Counted from the stretch's first letter, positions 5,859 to 14,514 are shown. The stretch: 15,843 bases of DNA from Elusimicrobiota bacterium (GCA_031256695.1 JAIRQB010000155.1:1-15843); one strand, 5' to 3'. Program-made: numbers and translations. The notes: generated from the sequence alone by a model not told the origin.

Positions 5859-7043
5859 ATGATTACAAAAGATTTGATTTTAAGGATTTTTTCTGCGGCA
5901 AATATATTGAGATGGAATGACCACATAAGACCTCTTGATTTTTTTGAATTAGACAAGCAAAGCCATAAGATGATAATCGCTTTCATAACGGCGAAATTTG
6001 AAGAAGAAAACGGCTCGCAAATTGATTGGATTAAACTAATTGAAGGCGGCATTTTTGAATTTTTTCACAGAATAATGCTTACAGATTTAAAGCCTGAAGT
6101 TTTCCACGAACTTATGTCTAAAAAGAAAAAAGAAATAAACGCTTGGGTTTTAAATATTTTAGATAAAGAAATTGAGCCTTTGGGCTGCGGAATAAAAGAC
6201 AGAATTGCGGCTTATTTAAGCGATGATGAATATGCAAAGACAGAAAAAAGGATTTTATCAGCCGCTCATTGTATGGCTACAAAATGGGAATTCGGCATCA
6301 TCTATCCTTGGAATTCTATGCTTTACGGCATAGAGCAGACCAAGAGAGAAATAGACGATACTATAGCCTCTTTTGACGATTTGTCAGGCATTAGGAAACT
6401 TGTAATAAATAGAAAGTATTATGGTTTTTTGGATTTATGCGGGCAGTTGAGATTTCAGCAGAGATGGGCGCAGTCTTTTAGAATTCCTAAAACTACAGTT
6501 TTAGGGCATATGCTGACAGTTGCGCTTTTTTCTTATATTTTCTCTCTGCAGACGGGAGTTTCTTCTGCAAGACTTATCAATAATTTTTACTCTTCTCTAT
6601 TCCACGATTTGCCTGAAATACTTACAAAAGACATAGTCCGCCCTATAAAATCTTCTGTGGAAGGGCTTGAAGACATAATAAAACTCTACGAGGAAAAGCA
6701 GATAAATGAAAAAGTCTTGCCGCTTTTGCCCGCTGAATGGCATACTCAGATGAAATACTTTATACAAGACGAGTTTTCAGATAAGATAATTGAAAACGGC
6801 GTTATAAAAAAAGTAGAAAATGCTGCGGAATTTGACGATGACAAATACAATGCCGTAGACGGAACTCTTGTTGAAATTTGCGATAAATTATGCGCTTATA
6901 TAGAAGCCTCTATGGCTTTAGAATACGGCATAAAATCAACAATCCTTATAAATTCAAAAGCCGCCCTTTATGAAAAATATTCAAAAAAGAATAAAGGGAA
7001 TATAAACTTCAAAGAAATTTTTGATTATTTTCACGGGAAATAG
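5859..7043 (+). CDS. HD-domain phosphohydrolase, YfbR-like C-terminal half
   Basis: This 394-residue cytoplasmic protein has a C-terminal HD domain related to the YfbR/HD_3 nucleotidase group. Expected metal ligands are visible: H217 (TTVLGHML), H249-D250 (SSLFHDLPEILTKDIVRPIK) and D342 (EICDKLCAYIEA). The preceding LRFQQRWAQSFRIPKT corresponds to the RW segment before the first histidine in YfbR. The N-terminal half (about 1-170) has H36 and H70 with similar spacing (34 against 32 residues), but the second position is H-R instead of H-D, so it may be a degenerate duplicate of the fold. Related full-length proteins of about 400 residues exist in other anaerobes, to my recollection. The substrate is unknown; a 5'-nucleotidase or related phosphomonoesterase is likely. 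The start has AAAAGGAG upstream. nadE begins 3 bases after its stop, so the two are translationally linked. Confidence 0.85.
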   Translation: MITKDLILRIFSAANILRWNDHIRPLDFFELDKQSHKMIIAFITAKFEEENGSQIDWIKLIEGGIFEFFHRIMLTDLKPEVFHELMSKKKKEINAWVLNILDKEIEPLGCGIKDRIAAYLSDDEYAKTEKRILSAAHCMATKWEFGIIYPWNSMLYGIEQTKREIDDTIASFDDLSGIRKLVINRKYYGFLDLCGQLRFQQRWAQSFRIPKTTVLGHMLTVALFSYIFSLQTGVSSARLINNFYSSLFHDLPEILTKDIVRPIKSSVEGLEDIIKLYEEKQINEKVLPLLPAEWHTQMKYFIQDEFSDKIIENGVIKKVENAAEFDDDKYNAVDGTLVEICDKLCAYIEASMALEYGIKSTILINSKAALYEKYSKKNKGNINFKEIFDYFHGK

Positions 7044-7046
7044 AAA

Positions 7047-8930
7047 ATGAAAAACGGATTTTTAAAAGCCGCCTCAGCCTCGCCGGAAATCAAATTAGCA
7101 AATCCTCCCTCAAATGCAGAAGAAATCATAAAAATCATAAATAAGGCTCATTCTTTGGGGATAGAACTTTTAGTATTTCCTGAGATGTGCATTAGCGGAT
7201 ATACTTGCGGCGAATTGTTTTTGTCTGACTCTCTTATAAAGGAGTCCATTGCGGCAATTCAAAAAATATCTCTTTCTTTAAAAAACAAAGAAATGCTCGT
7301 CTTTATAGGCGCTCCAATGCTTTTTAACGGCAAACTCTATTCTTGCGCCGTCTCTTTGCAAGGCGGAAATATTTTAGGAATAGTTCCCAAAACCGCTATA
7401 CCGGGATACGGAGAATTTTATGAGCCGCGCCATTTTTCAAGCGGAAAAGGCATTGACGGTAAAATTATTATAGACGGCAAAGAAATTCCTTTCAGCGCCG
7501 ATTTGATTTTTAAAGACGCCGAAAATGAAAGCATAAAAATTGCCGCTGAAATTTGCGAGGATTTATTTATCCCCGACCCTCCTTCAATAAAACACGCAAA
7601 AGCGGGCGCTTCAATTATTGTAAATCTGTCCGCTTCAAATGAAGTAATAGGCAAGAGCTCTTATAGGAAAACTTTAATCAAAGCCCAAAGCGGAAGGCTC
7701 TCTTGCGCATATATTTATGCATCGGCGGGCAAGGGCGAATCTGTAAGCGATTTAATTTTTAGCGCCCACAGAATCATCGCTGAAAACGGCGTTATTTTAG
7801 CCGAGGGCAAATTGTTTGAAAGCGGAATCACCGTAACGGATATAGATATTCAAAGACTTATGTTTGAAAGGCGGCGTCTAAATGTTTTTGAGACAGAAAT
7901 TTGCGCTCACAAAATGATAGATGTTCATTTCAGCGAAAATCCCAAGATGGTTTTAGACAGGAAATTTTCTCAAACTCCTTTTGTGCCTGATAGAAAAGAA
8001 ATTATTTCTCAAAGGGCTGAAATTATTTTGCAGATGCAGTCCCGGGCTCTCGCCGATAGATTAGAGAGGACAAAAACAGAGGCAGTGATAGGCGTTTCAG
8101 GCGGTTTGGATTCTTGTCTTGCTTTGCTCGTAATAGTTAGGAGTTATGAGATTTTAAAAAGGGATAGACGGGGCATTATTGCCGTCACTATGCCTGGACC
8201 AGGCACAAGCGTTAAAACGCTCTCAAATGTTTCAAAACTTGCCGAGGCTTTAGAGATAAAGATTGATGAAATTCCGATTTTAGACGCAGTTGAAAGACAT
8301 TTAAAAGACATAAAGCACAGTGGCAATAAAGATATAGTTTATGAAAATGCTCAAGCCAGAGAGCGTTCTCAAATTTTGATGGATTTGGCAAATGATAGAG
8401 GCGGCATTGTTGTAGGAACGGGCGACCTTTCAGAAATTGCTTTGGGCTGGAATACATATAACGGCGACCACATATCTATGTATGGAGTAAACGCTTCTAT
8501 TCCTAAAACTTTGGTGAAGTATTTAGTTTCAAACGAGGCTCAAAGAGTTGAAAAATATAGAGAGGTTTTAAACGATATTTTAAATACTGAAATCAGCCCT
8601 GAATTGCTGCCTGCAAAAAACGGCTCAATATCTCAAAAGACAGAAGACATTATAGGACGCTATATTTTGCACGACTTCTTTTTATATTACTTTGTCCGCT
8701 TTGGGAAAAATCCAAAAGATATTTTCTTTTTAGCGCAAGAGGCTTTTAAAGGCGTATTTCCAAAATCTCAAATAGAAAAGACTTTGCAGATTTTTATAAA
8801 CCGCTTTTTTAAAAATCAATTTAAGAGGAATTGTTTCCCTGACGGGATAAAAGTAGGGACTATTTCATTGTCTCCAAGGGGCGATTGGAGAATGCCGAGC
8901 GAAGCCTGCGAGGATATTTGGCAGTTGTAA
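7047..8930 (+). CDS. nadE: Glutamine-dependent NAD+ synthetase
   Basis: This cytoplasmic enzyme amidates deamido-NAD+ to NAD+ using ATP and ammonia released from glutamine. It is a two-domain, 627-residue protein. The N-terminal carbon-nitrogen hydrolase (glutaminase) domain has the full triad: E46 (LVFPEMC), K115 (IVPKTAIPGY) and C170 (EICEDLFIPDPPS). These sit exactly 6 residues before the corresponding positions I recall for the Mycobacterium enzyme. The C-terminal synthetase domain has the PP-loop SGGLDS (351-356), PGPGTSVKT (about 383-391), ENAQARER (433-440) and GTGDLSEIALGWNTYNGDH (457-475). The end KRNCFPDGIKVGTISLSPRGDWRMPSEA is typical of this long class. The start lies 3 bases after the HD gene with only a weak GGGAAA site, consistent with re-initiation. 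Confidence 0.96.
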   Translation: MKNGFLKAASASPEIKLANPPSNAEEIIKIINKAHSLGIELLVFPEMCISGYTCGELFLSDSLIKESIAAIQKISLSLKNKEMLVFIGAPMLFNGKLYSCAVSLQGGNILGIVPKTAIPGYGEFYEPRHFSSGKGIDGKIIIDGKEIPFSADLIFKDAENESIKIAAEICEDLFIPDPPSIKHAKAGASIIVNLSASNEVIGKSSYRKTLIKAQSGRLSCAYIYASAGKGESVSDLIFSAHRIIAENGVILAEGKLFESGITVTDIDIQRLMFERRRLNVFETEICAHKMIDVHFSENPKMVLDRKFSQTPFVPDRKEIISQRAEIILQMQSRALADRLERTKTEAVIGVSGGLDSCLALLVIVRSYEILKRDRRGIIAVTMPGPGTSVKTLSNVSKLAEALEIKIDEIPILDAVERHLKDIKHSGNKDIVYENAQARERSQILMDLANDRGGIVVGTGDLSEIALGWNTYNGDHISMYGVNASIPKTLVKYLVSNEAQRVEKYREVLNDILNTEISPELLPAKNGSISQKTEDIIGRYILHDFFLYYFVRFGKNPKDIFFLAQEAFKGVFPKSQIEKTLQIFINRFFKNQFKRNCFPDGIKVGTISLSPRGDWRMPSEACEDIWQL

Positions 8931-9049
8931 GCAGCCTAATGAAATTGAGAAGCGGGAATTAAAAAACGGATTTTAAATATTGTTTTGCAAACGCTTTACG
9001 TTTTGTGTTCGCAATTCTTAACTCATAATTTATCAGACAGTTCATAAAA

Positions 9050-9056
9050 AAGGAGG
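9050..9056 (+). promoter_or_regulatory. Perfect Shine-Dalgarno before the phosphohexomutase
   Basis: AAGGAGG, 4 bases before the ATG at 9061, is a full match to the anti-Shine-Dalgarno sequence and the strongest site in the window. The preceding gap (8931-9049) contains no convincing terminator or promoter that I can define; a CATAAT at 9024-9029 is a weak -10 candidate. Confidence 0.7.
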
Positions 9057-9060
9057 GAGT

Positions 9061-10488
9061 ATGATTAAATTCGGCACATCAGGCTGGCGCGGCATAATAG
9101 CCGATGACTTTACTTTTGACAATGTAAAAATAGCGGTTCAGGCGATTGCAAATCTCGTAAAAGAGGAAAAATCTGCGGGACAAGGAATTATTATAGGCTA
9201 TGACACGAGATTTTTATCGGAAGATTTTGCAAAGTTGAGCGCTCAAGTTTTGGCGGCAAACGGCATAAAATCTTTTTTGTGCAAAAGGGATGTCCCCACG
9301 CCTGTCCTATCTTTTGAAATTATCCGTTCAAAACTTATAGGCGCTATAAATTTTACGGCAAGCCACAATCCGTATAATTATAACGGCATCAAGTATTCGC
9401 CTTCTTGGGGCGGTCCAGCCTTGCCTGAAACTACTCAAAAAATAGAAAAATTTTGCGCTTCAATAAATTCAAAAGATGTAAAGACGGCGGATTTTGAAGA
9501 GGCGCTCCGCGGCAATCTCATAGTAAAGTATGACCCGCGTCCCGCCTATTTAAAACGCATAAAACAACTGATAAATTTCGCCGCTATAAAAAAAGCGCGC
9601 ATAAAAATAGCCGCAGACGTCCTTCACGGAACTGCCGCGGGCTATATTGACGAACTTTTAGATTATGCGGGCATAAAATCGCAAATCATAAATACAAACC
9701 GCAATCCTCTTTTTGACGGGCGTTCGCCCGAGCCTTCTCTGTCTAATCTATCGGAACTTTTGAAAATTGTTAAAAAAGGCAATTACAAATTAGGAATTTC
9801 AACAGACGGCGATGCCGATAGATTCGGCATTATAGATTCAAATGGAACTTTTATAACTCCCAATCAAATAATAGCGCTCTTGCTTTATCATTTAAATAAA
9901 ACAAGAGGCTGGACGGGTATAGCGGCGAGGAGCGTAATGACAAGTCATTTAATAGATAAAACGGCGGCGGCGCTTGGGAAAATAGAAGTTGTTGAAACTC
10001 CCGTAGGCTTTAAATATATAGGCGATATTATGGTCAACAACGCCGACAATTTTATTATCGGCGGGGAAGAATCGGGAGGGCTGACTATCAGAGGGCATAT
10101 CCCTGAAAAAGACGGCATACTCGCTTGCCTTCTTGCGGCTGAAGCCGTTGCTATGCATAAAAAATCAATTTCTGCCGTTTTAAAAGATATAGAAAAACTC
10201 GCGGGCAAGGTTTTAACGGAGAGATTGAATTTTCATCTGCCTCTTGAAACTATGGAAAATTTTAGAAACAAATTAAAAACTGAAAATATAGAAAGTTTTG
10301 CCGGTCTTGCCGTTCAAAAAAGAATAAGCATAGACGGCGATAAATTTATTTTAGACGATAATACTTGGATAGGATTTAGGCTTTCAGGCACAGAGCCGGT
10401 AGTTAGACTATACGCTGAAGCCGACGGCAATACTAAAATGAATAAACTATTAAAATACGGGACGGATTTTGTCTATGGAAAACAATGA
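9061..10488 (+). CDS. Phosphoglucomutase/phosphomannomutase family protein
   Basis: This enzyme interconverts hexose 1- and 6-phosphates through a phosphoserine, feeding cell-wall and glycogen precursor synthesis. All four active-site elements of the alpha-D-phosphohexomutase family are intact: the phosphoserine loop TASHNP (S101), metal-binding DGDADR (249-254), sugar-binding GGEESGG (334-340) and phosphate-binding RLSGTEP (440-446). The N-terminus MIKFGTSGWRGIIADDFT is the usual FGTSGxRG start. The 475-residue length is normal. Whether it prefers glucose, mannose or glucosamine phosphate cannot be read from the motifs; the EESGG sequence fits the glucose/mannose group rather than GlmM. The start is set by a perfect AAGGAGG. 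The gene overlaps the next one by 14 bases. Confidence 0.93.
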   Translation: MIKFGTSGWRGIIADDFTFDNVKIAVQAIANLVKEEKSAGQGIIIGYDTRFLSEDFAKLSAQVLAANGIKSFLCKRDVPTPVLSFEIIRSKLIGAINFTASHNPYNYNGIKYSPSWGGPALPETTQKIEKFCASINSKDVKTADFEEALRGNLIVKYDPRPAYLKRIKQLINFAAIKKARIKIAADVLHGTAAGYIDELLDYAGIKSQIINTNRNPLFDGRSPEPSLSNLSELLKIVKKGNYKLGISTDGDADRFGIIDSNGTFITPNQIIALLLYHLNKTRGWTGIAARSVMTSHLIDKTAAALGKIEVVETPVGFKYIGDIMVNNADNFIIGGEESGGLTIRGHIPEKDGILACLLAAEAVAMHKKSISAVLKDIEKLAGKVLTERLNFHLPLETMENFRNKLKTENIESFAGLAVQKRISIDGDKFILDDNTWIGFRLSGTEPVVRLYAEADGNTKMNKLLKYGTDFVYGKQ

Positions 10489-11197
10489 AGAACATAAAAC
10501 TACTTTAAGAGAAAAATTTGCTGTTTTAATCAAAAAGCATCTTGTAATGGGGATTATCATTATAATTCCCCTGTGGCTGACGTATTTTGTAGCGTCAATT
10601 TTATTCAACTGGACGAGCAGTTTCACTTTTCCCGTCATCAATGTTTTTACTTCAGATAAGAGATGGGTTTATATCATTGCGAAAGCGAGCAGTTTTTTTC
10701 TGTCAATAGCGCTCGTCTGCCTTTTAGGCTTTTTTACAAATAAAGTTTTGGGCAAAAATGTAATCAACTTTTTTGAGAGTTTGCTAGGCAAAATTCCAAT
10801 GCTCGGCGCGGTTTATTTTGCCGCTAAGCAATTTGTTCACTTTATTTTTACAGACGATAAAAGCAAAGGTTTTAAACAAGTCGTCTTTGTGCCTTATCCT
10901 ACAGATAAGTCTTATTGCGCCGCTTTTTTGGCAAATGAGCAATTTGTCAACGGAGAAAAAAGGTATTGCGTTTTTATGCCGACGACGCCTAATCCTTCAA
11001 CTGGTTTTTTAATGCTCTATAAAAAAGAAGATGTGATTTTCACAAAATACACTATAGAAGAGGCTTTTCAATTTATAATTTCTGTAGGAGTCATATCATT
11101 AGACAGCGCAAAACAGGGCGAAGAAATTGAAGAAATTCAAGAGCAGATAGAAAAGTTGAAAGACTCGGCGACAGAAGACGGCAGAGAGGAAAATTGA
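10475..11197 (+). CDS. DUF502 family inner-membrane protein
   Basis: This 240-residue protein belongs to the DUF502 family of unknown function. Two membrane helices are visible: about residues 24-45 (VMGIIIIIPLWLTYFVASILF) and about 66-88 (YIIAKASSFFLSIALVCLLGFF). Family hallmarks are IPLWLTY, GKIPMLGAVYFAAKQ (105-119) and the soluble segment FMPTTPNPSTGFLMLYKKEDV. The C-terminus is a charged, glutamate-rich tail (GEEIEEIQEQIEKLKD) that may form a short coiled coil. The ATG at 10475 is preferred over a TTG two codons earlier. It lies inside the end of the phosphohexomutase gene (14-base overlap), implying coupling. A strong terminator follows about 120 bases later, so this is the last gene of its transcript. 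A role in envelope trafficking is conceivable but not shown by the sequence. Confidence 0.88.
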   Translation: MENNEEHKTTLREKFAVLIKKHLVMGIIIIIPLWLTYFVASILFNWTSSFTFPVINVFTSDKRWVYIIAKASSFFLSIALVCLLGFFTNKVLGKNVINFFESLLGKIPMLGAVYFAAKQFVHFIFTDDKSKGFKQVVFVPYPTDKSYCAAFLANEQFVNGEKRYCVFMPTTPNPSTGFLMLYKKEDVIFTKYTIEEAFQFIISVGVISLDSAKQGEEIEEIQEQIEKLKDSATEDGREEN

Positions 11198-11270
11198 GGC
11201 GGCAAGATGCAGATATATGAATATAAAGCGTCAAATCTATAATTCTTAAAACAGATGTTTTAATCTCTTA

Positions 11271-11301
11271 AAAGCGGCGCAAATTTTTAACTTGCCGCTT
11301 T
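11271..11301 (+). other. Hairpin upstream of the terminator
   Basis: AAAGCGGC (11271-11278) pairs perfectly with GCCGCTTT (11294-11301) across a 15-base AT-rich loop. GCCGC (11294-11298) can alternatively pair with GCGGC (11311-11315). A short T/C run follows, so it may act as a weak first terminator or as a processing site in the 3' region after the DUF502 gene. Confidence 0.4.
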
Positions 11302-11320
11302 CTTGCTTTTGCGGCGTTAA

Positions 11321-11356
11321 ACAGGCTTTTTCCGACGGGAAAAGCCTGTTTTTTTT
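11321..11356 (+). terminator. Strong intrinsic terminator after the DUF502 gene
   Basis: ACAGGCTTTTTCC (11321-11333) pairs with GGGAAAAGCCTGT (11337-11349) around a GAC loop: 13 pairs with one T-G wobble. It is followed at once by eight T residues (11349-11356). This is the clearest terminator in the window and separates the phosphohexomutase-DUF502 transcript from gyrB. Confidence 0.93.
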
Positions 11357-11364
11357 GATATAAT
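11356..11364 (+). promoter_or_regulatory. Extended -10 promoter for gyrB-aroK
   Basis: TGATATAAT is a perfect extended -10 element (TGN plus TATAAT, with TATAAT at 11359-11364). A start near 11371 would give a leader of about 47 bases before the gyrB ATG. No good -35 hexamer is present at the right distance; that region is the terminator stem. The extended -10 would be expected to compensate for the missing -35. Confidence 0.75.
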
Positions 11365-11417
11365 GACGGCGGAAAATCAAGTAAAATCCAAATAAAAAAC
11401 AATAAAAGGAGAGTTTT

Positions 11418-13871
11418 ATGACGGCAAATAATTATGATGCCTCAAACATTCAAATTTTGGAGGGGCTTGAAGCGGTCAGAAAAAGACCCGCTATGTATAT
11501 CGGCTCTACGGGAACGGCAGGGCTTCACCACTTAGTTTATGAAGTCGTTGACAATTCCATAGACGAGGCTTTGGCGGGTTTTTGTAAAAATATAGAAGTA
11601 ATCATTCACCCCGACAATTCTGTCACAGTTATAGACGACGGGCGCGGAATTCCCGTTGACCCGCATCCGAAATATCCGAAAATGTCCGCTCTTGAAGTAG
11701 TCCTTACAAAACTCCACGCGGGCGGGAAATTTGACAAAGACTCTTATAAAGTTTCAGGGGGGCTTCACGGGGTCGGAGTTTCTTGCGTAAACGCCTTAAG
11801 CGATTTATTAGAGGCGGAAGTTTATAGGGACGGAAAAATTTATAAACAGAGTTATTCTAAAGGCATTCCGTTAGGACCAGTAAAAAGCGAGGGGAAAACC
11901 GACGAGAGAGGCACAAAAATTACATTCCACCCTGACCCTGAAATTTTTACGGCTACCGTTTATTCTTTTGACACTTTGACCAATAGATTAAGAGAACTCG
12001 CTTTTTTAAACGCGGGGACAAATATCAGAATTTCAGACGAGAGGACTGATAAAGAGCATATTTTCAATTATGACGGCGGCATAAAAACTTTTGTCCAATA
12101 CTTAAACACAAATAAAAATGTAATAAACAAAGAGCCGATTTATTTTTATAAAGAAAAAGACGGAGTAATTGTTGAATCTGCCATGCAGTATAATGATTCT
12201 TACAATGAGCAGATTTTTACTTTCGTAAACAATATAAACACAGTTGAAGGCGGAACTCATTTGACAGGTTTCCGTTCCGCTTTGACAAGAGTAGTAAACG
12301 ACTATATCAAGAAAAATGAAATCTCTAAAAATAAAGATTTAACTCTTTCAGGCGAGGATGTGCGGGAAGGGCTGACGGCAGTTTTATCTATAAAAGTTCC
12401 AAATCCTCAATTTGAAGGGCAGACAAAAACTAAACTCGGAAATTCAGAAGTTGAAGGCATAGTGAAGTCAGCCGTAGGCGATGCTTTGGCAATTTTTTTA
12501 GAGGAAAACCCGGGCATATCTTCTCAAATTTTAGAAAAGGCTATAAATGCGGCAGAAGCCAGAGAAGCGGCGCGGAAAGCCCGAGAATTGACTCGCAGAA
12601 AAGGCGCTTTAGACTCTTCTTCTCTGCCGGGCAAACTCGCAGACTGTTCTGAAAGAGACCCTCAAAGAGCGGAACTCTTTATTGTAGAGGGAGACTCAGC
12701 GGGCGGCAGCGCAAAACAAGGGCGCGACAGGACATTCCAAGCGATTTTGCCTTTGCGCGGCAAAATTTTAAATGTTGAAAGAGTGCGTCTTACTAAAATG
12801 CTTGCCAATGAAGAAATAAAAACTTTAATTACAGCCATAGGCGCGGGCATAGGCAAAGACGAGCAGGATTTCAATATAGACAAAGCGCGTTATCACAAAG
12901 TAATAATAATGACAGATGCCGACGTTGACGGCGCTCATATCAGGACTTTGCTCTTGACTTTCTTTTATAGGCATATGCCTCAACTTTTAGAAAAAGGCTA
13001 TATCTATATAGCCCAGCCTCCTCTCTATAAAGTTAAAAAGAATAAAAAAGAAATGTATTTAGATTCTGAGGCTGAATTGGATAAGTTTTTATTCGCTCAA
13101 GCCCTTGACGGAATGTCCTTATTCTTACTCAAAGACGGCAAAGAGAGCGCTGAAATTGACGAGAAAAAACTCCGTCAAATTACGGCAAATATAAGCGAAC
13201 TAGATTCTTTGCTTAAAAAGATTCAAAAGAAAGGCGTTTTTTGGAAAGATTATTTGACATTTCGGCAAGAAAAACGGAAAGGCGGCAAACTGCCTATGTA
13301 TAGAGTAGTTCAAGATGGAGAGAGCAAATACATTTATTCAGATAAAGAGTGGAAAGAATTTAAAGAGAAACTTTTGGCAAAGAGGAAAGAATTGGAAAAA
13401 GACGAGACGGCTCAAAAAGCCGATATAGCGGCAGAAGAAATTATCCCCGAATACAAAGATTTATGGGAATTGCCGCTCATAGATAAATTGGCTGATACAA
13501 TAGAAAGCGAAGGGCTGCATTTAGAGCATTACGGCGAGGCGCACGAGAAACCCGTATATAGATTAAAAGAAACTTCTCAAAAAGCGGGCGACTTTTTTGA
13601 CTTGCATTCCACCGATGAACTTTTAAAAACTGTCCGCGAATTAGGCAATAAAGGAGCGGCGATACAGCGCTATAAAGGTTTAGGCGAAATGAACCCTGAA
13701 CAATTATGGGAGACAACTATGGATGCAAAACACAGGAAACTCCTTCAAGTGACTTTAGACGATGCTGTAGAAACAGACAGGATTTTTACAACTCTTATGG
13801 GAGATCAAGTTGACCCGAGGCGGAAATTTATTCAAGCCAATGCATTAGATGTTAGGAATTTGGATATTTAG
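11418..13871 (+). CDS. gyrB: DNA gyrase subunit B
   Basis: This is the ATPase subunit of type II topoisomerase gyrase, which introduces negative supercoils. The GHKL ATPase domain shows YEVVDNSIDEA (E42, N46), DDGRGIP (D73-D74), HAGGKF, GGLHGVGVS and QTKTKLG (K337). The Toprim domain shows EGDSAGG (E424) and TDADVDGAHI (D500, D502). The C-terminal part has RYKGLGEMNPEQLWETTMD and ends in ANALDVRNLDI, as in other GyrB proteins. At 817 residues it is of the long class; the extra length (about residues 542-735, rich in lysine and glutamate) sits between PPLYKV and RYKGLGEM, the position of the insert in the E. coli protein. AAAGGAG (11405-11411) precedes the ATG. No dnaA, recF or gyrA is adjacent, so this is not a classical origin cluster. 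Confidence 0.97.
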   Translation: MTANNYDASNIQILEGLEAVRKRPAMYIGSTGTAGLHHLVYEVVDNSIDEALAGFCKNIEVIIHPDNSVTVIDDGRGIPVDPHPKYPKMSALEVVLTKLHAGGKFDKDSYKVSGGLHGVGVSCVNALSDLLEAEVYRDGKIYKQSYSKGIPLGPVKSEGKTDERGTKITFHPDPEIFTATVYSFDTLTNRLRELAFLNAGTNIRISDERTDKEHIFNYDGGIKTFVQYLNTNKNVINKEPIYFYKEKDGVIVESAMQYNDSYNEQIFTFVNNINTVEGGTHLTGFRSALTRVVNDYIKKNEISKNKDLTLSGEDVREGLTAVLSIKVPNPQFEGQTKTKLGNSEVEGIVKSAVGDALAIFLEENPGISSQILEKAINAAEAREAARKARELTRRKGALDSSSLPGKLADCSERDPQRAELFIVEGDSAGGSAKQGRDRTFQAILPLRGKILNVERVRLTKMLANEEIKTLITAIGAGIGKDEQDFNIDKARYHKVIIMTDADVDGAHIRTLLLTFFYRHMPQLLEKGYIYIAQPPLYKVKKNKKEMYLDSEAELDKFLFAQALDGMSLFLLKDGKESAEIDEKKLRQITANISELDSLLKKIQKKGVFWKDYLTFRQEKRKGGKLPMYRVVQDGESKYIYSDKEWKEFKEKLLAKRKELEKDETAQKADIAAEEIIPEYKDLWELPLIDKLADTIESEGLHLEHYGEAHEKPVYRLKETSQKAGDFFDLHSTDELLKTVRELGNKGAAIQRYKGLGEMNPEQLWETTMDAKHRKLLQVTLDDAVETDRIFTTLMGDQVDPRRKFIQANALDVRNLDI

Positions 13872-13894
13872 CGCCTGACTTTCGGCAAAATCAA

Positions 13895-14404
13895 ATGAAA
13901 AAAAATATAGTTTTGACGGGTTTTATGGGAACGGGTAAAACCGTTACGGGAAAACTTTTAGCGGAAAAATTGCGGATGGATTTTTATGACAGCGATGAGT
14001 TGATAGAAAAGAGAGAAAAAAAGACTATAAACGCTATTTTTGCCGAGAAGGGAGAAAGTTTTTTTAGAAGCATAGAGAGCGCCGTTTTAAGAGATTTGAG
14101 TTTAAAACAAAATGCCGCCGTATCGCTCGGCGGCGGCGCTGTTTTAAATAAAGAAAATATCAATATTTTTAGGAAAACCTCTCTTATAATAAATTTAACC
14201 GCGCAGCCTGAAACCATTTATCAAAGAATAAAAGACAATTCAGACAGACCTCTTTTAAACAAAAAAAATCCATTGCAGGAAATCCAAAAATTATTGAACT
14301 TTAGAAAAGATTTTTATGCCGACGCCGATTTTGTTTTTGACACAGACGGCTTAACGCCGCAATCAGCAGTAGATTTGATAATAAAAACGGTAATAAAAAG
14401 TTAA
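13895..14404 (+). CDS. aroK: Shikimate kinase
   Basis: This 169-residue cytoplasmic kinase phosphorylates shikimate at the 3-hydroxyl, the fifth step towards chorismate and aromatic amino acids. Motifs in order: Walker A GFMGTGKT (9-16); YDSDELIE with D32 and D34 for shikimate and metal; GESFFRSIE with R58; Walker-B-like SLGGGAV (G79-G81); lid arginine DRPLL (R118); and R137 in LNFRKDFYADADF. The third residue of the P-loop TGKTVTG differs slightly from the common GKST, but catalytic residues are kept. It begins 23 bases after gyrB with only a poor ribosome binding site (CGGCAAAATCA), so its translation may be weak or coupled. The aroK versus aroL symbol cannot be settled from sequence alone. 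Confidence 0.94.
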   Translation: MKKNIVLTGFMGTGKTVTGKLLAEKLRMDFYDSDELIEKREKKTINAIFAEKGESFFRSIESAVLRDLSLKQNAAVSLGGGAVLNKENINIFRKTSLIINLTAQPETIYQRIKDNSDRPLLNKKNPLQEIQKLLNFRKDFYADADFVFDTDGLTPQSAVDLIIKTVIKS

Positions 14405-14443
14405 AAATTAAGGAAAAGAAATTTTAGAGTTGTTAACTGATAT

Positions 14444-14470
14444 GCCGCAGCCGTTGCAGACGGCAGCGGC
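14444..14470. other. GC-rich hairpin after aroK
   Basis: GCCGCAGCCGT (14444-14454) pairs with ACGGCAGCGGC (14460-14470) around TGCAG with one A-A mismatch. It stands about 40 bases after the aroK stop. The sequence after it (TCATAAACTTTTCAC) is only weakly T-rich, so it could be an imperfect terminator or part of the intergenic repeat. Confidence 0.5.
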
Positions 14471-14478
14471 TCATAAAC

Positions 14479-14513
14479 TTTTCACTTTTCACTTTTCACT
14501 TTTAACTCTTGAG
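14479..14513. repeat. Heptanucleotide tandem array, five units
   Basis: Five consecutive 7-base units: TTTTCAC three times, TTTTAAC once, then TCTTGAG. The register and the final unit match the array at 234-275 (TTTTAAC...TCTTAAG), and both run directly into AGTTATTTGGCGGC. The two arrays are clearly the same family, 14 kb apart. Confidence 0.85.
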
Positions 14514-14514
14514 A

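Noticed and set aside
11198..11417. Replication origin near gyrB
   Set aside because: There is no cluster of DnaA boxes and no dnaA, dnaN or recF next to gyrB. The intergenic region is explained by a hairpin, a terminator and a promoter.
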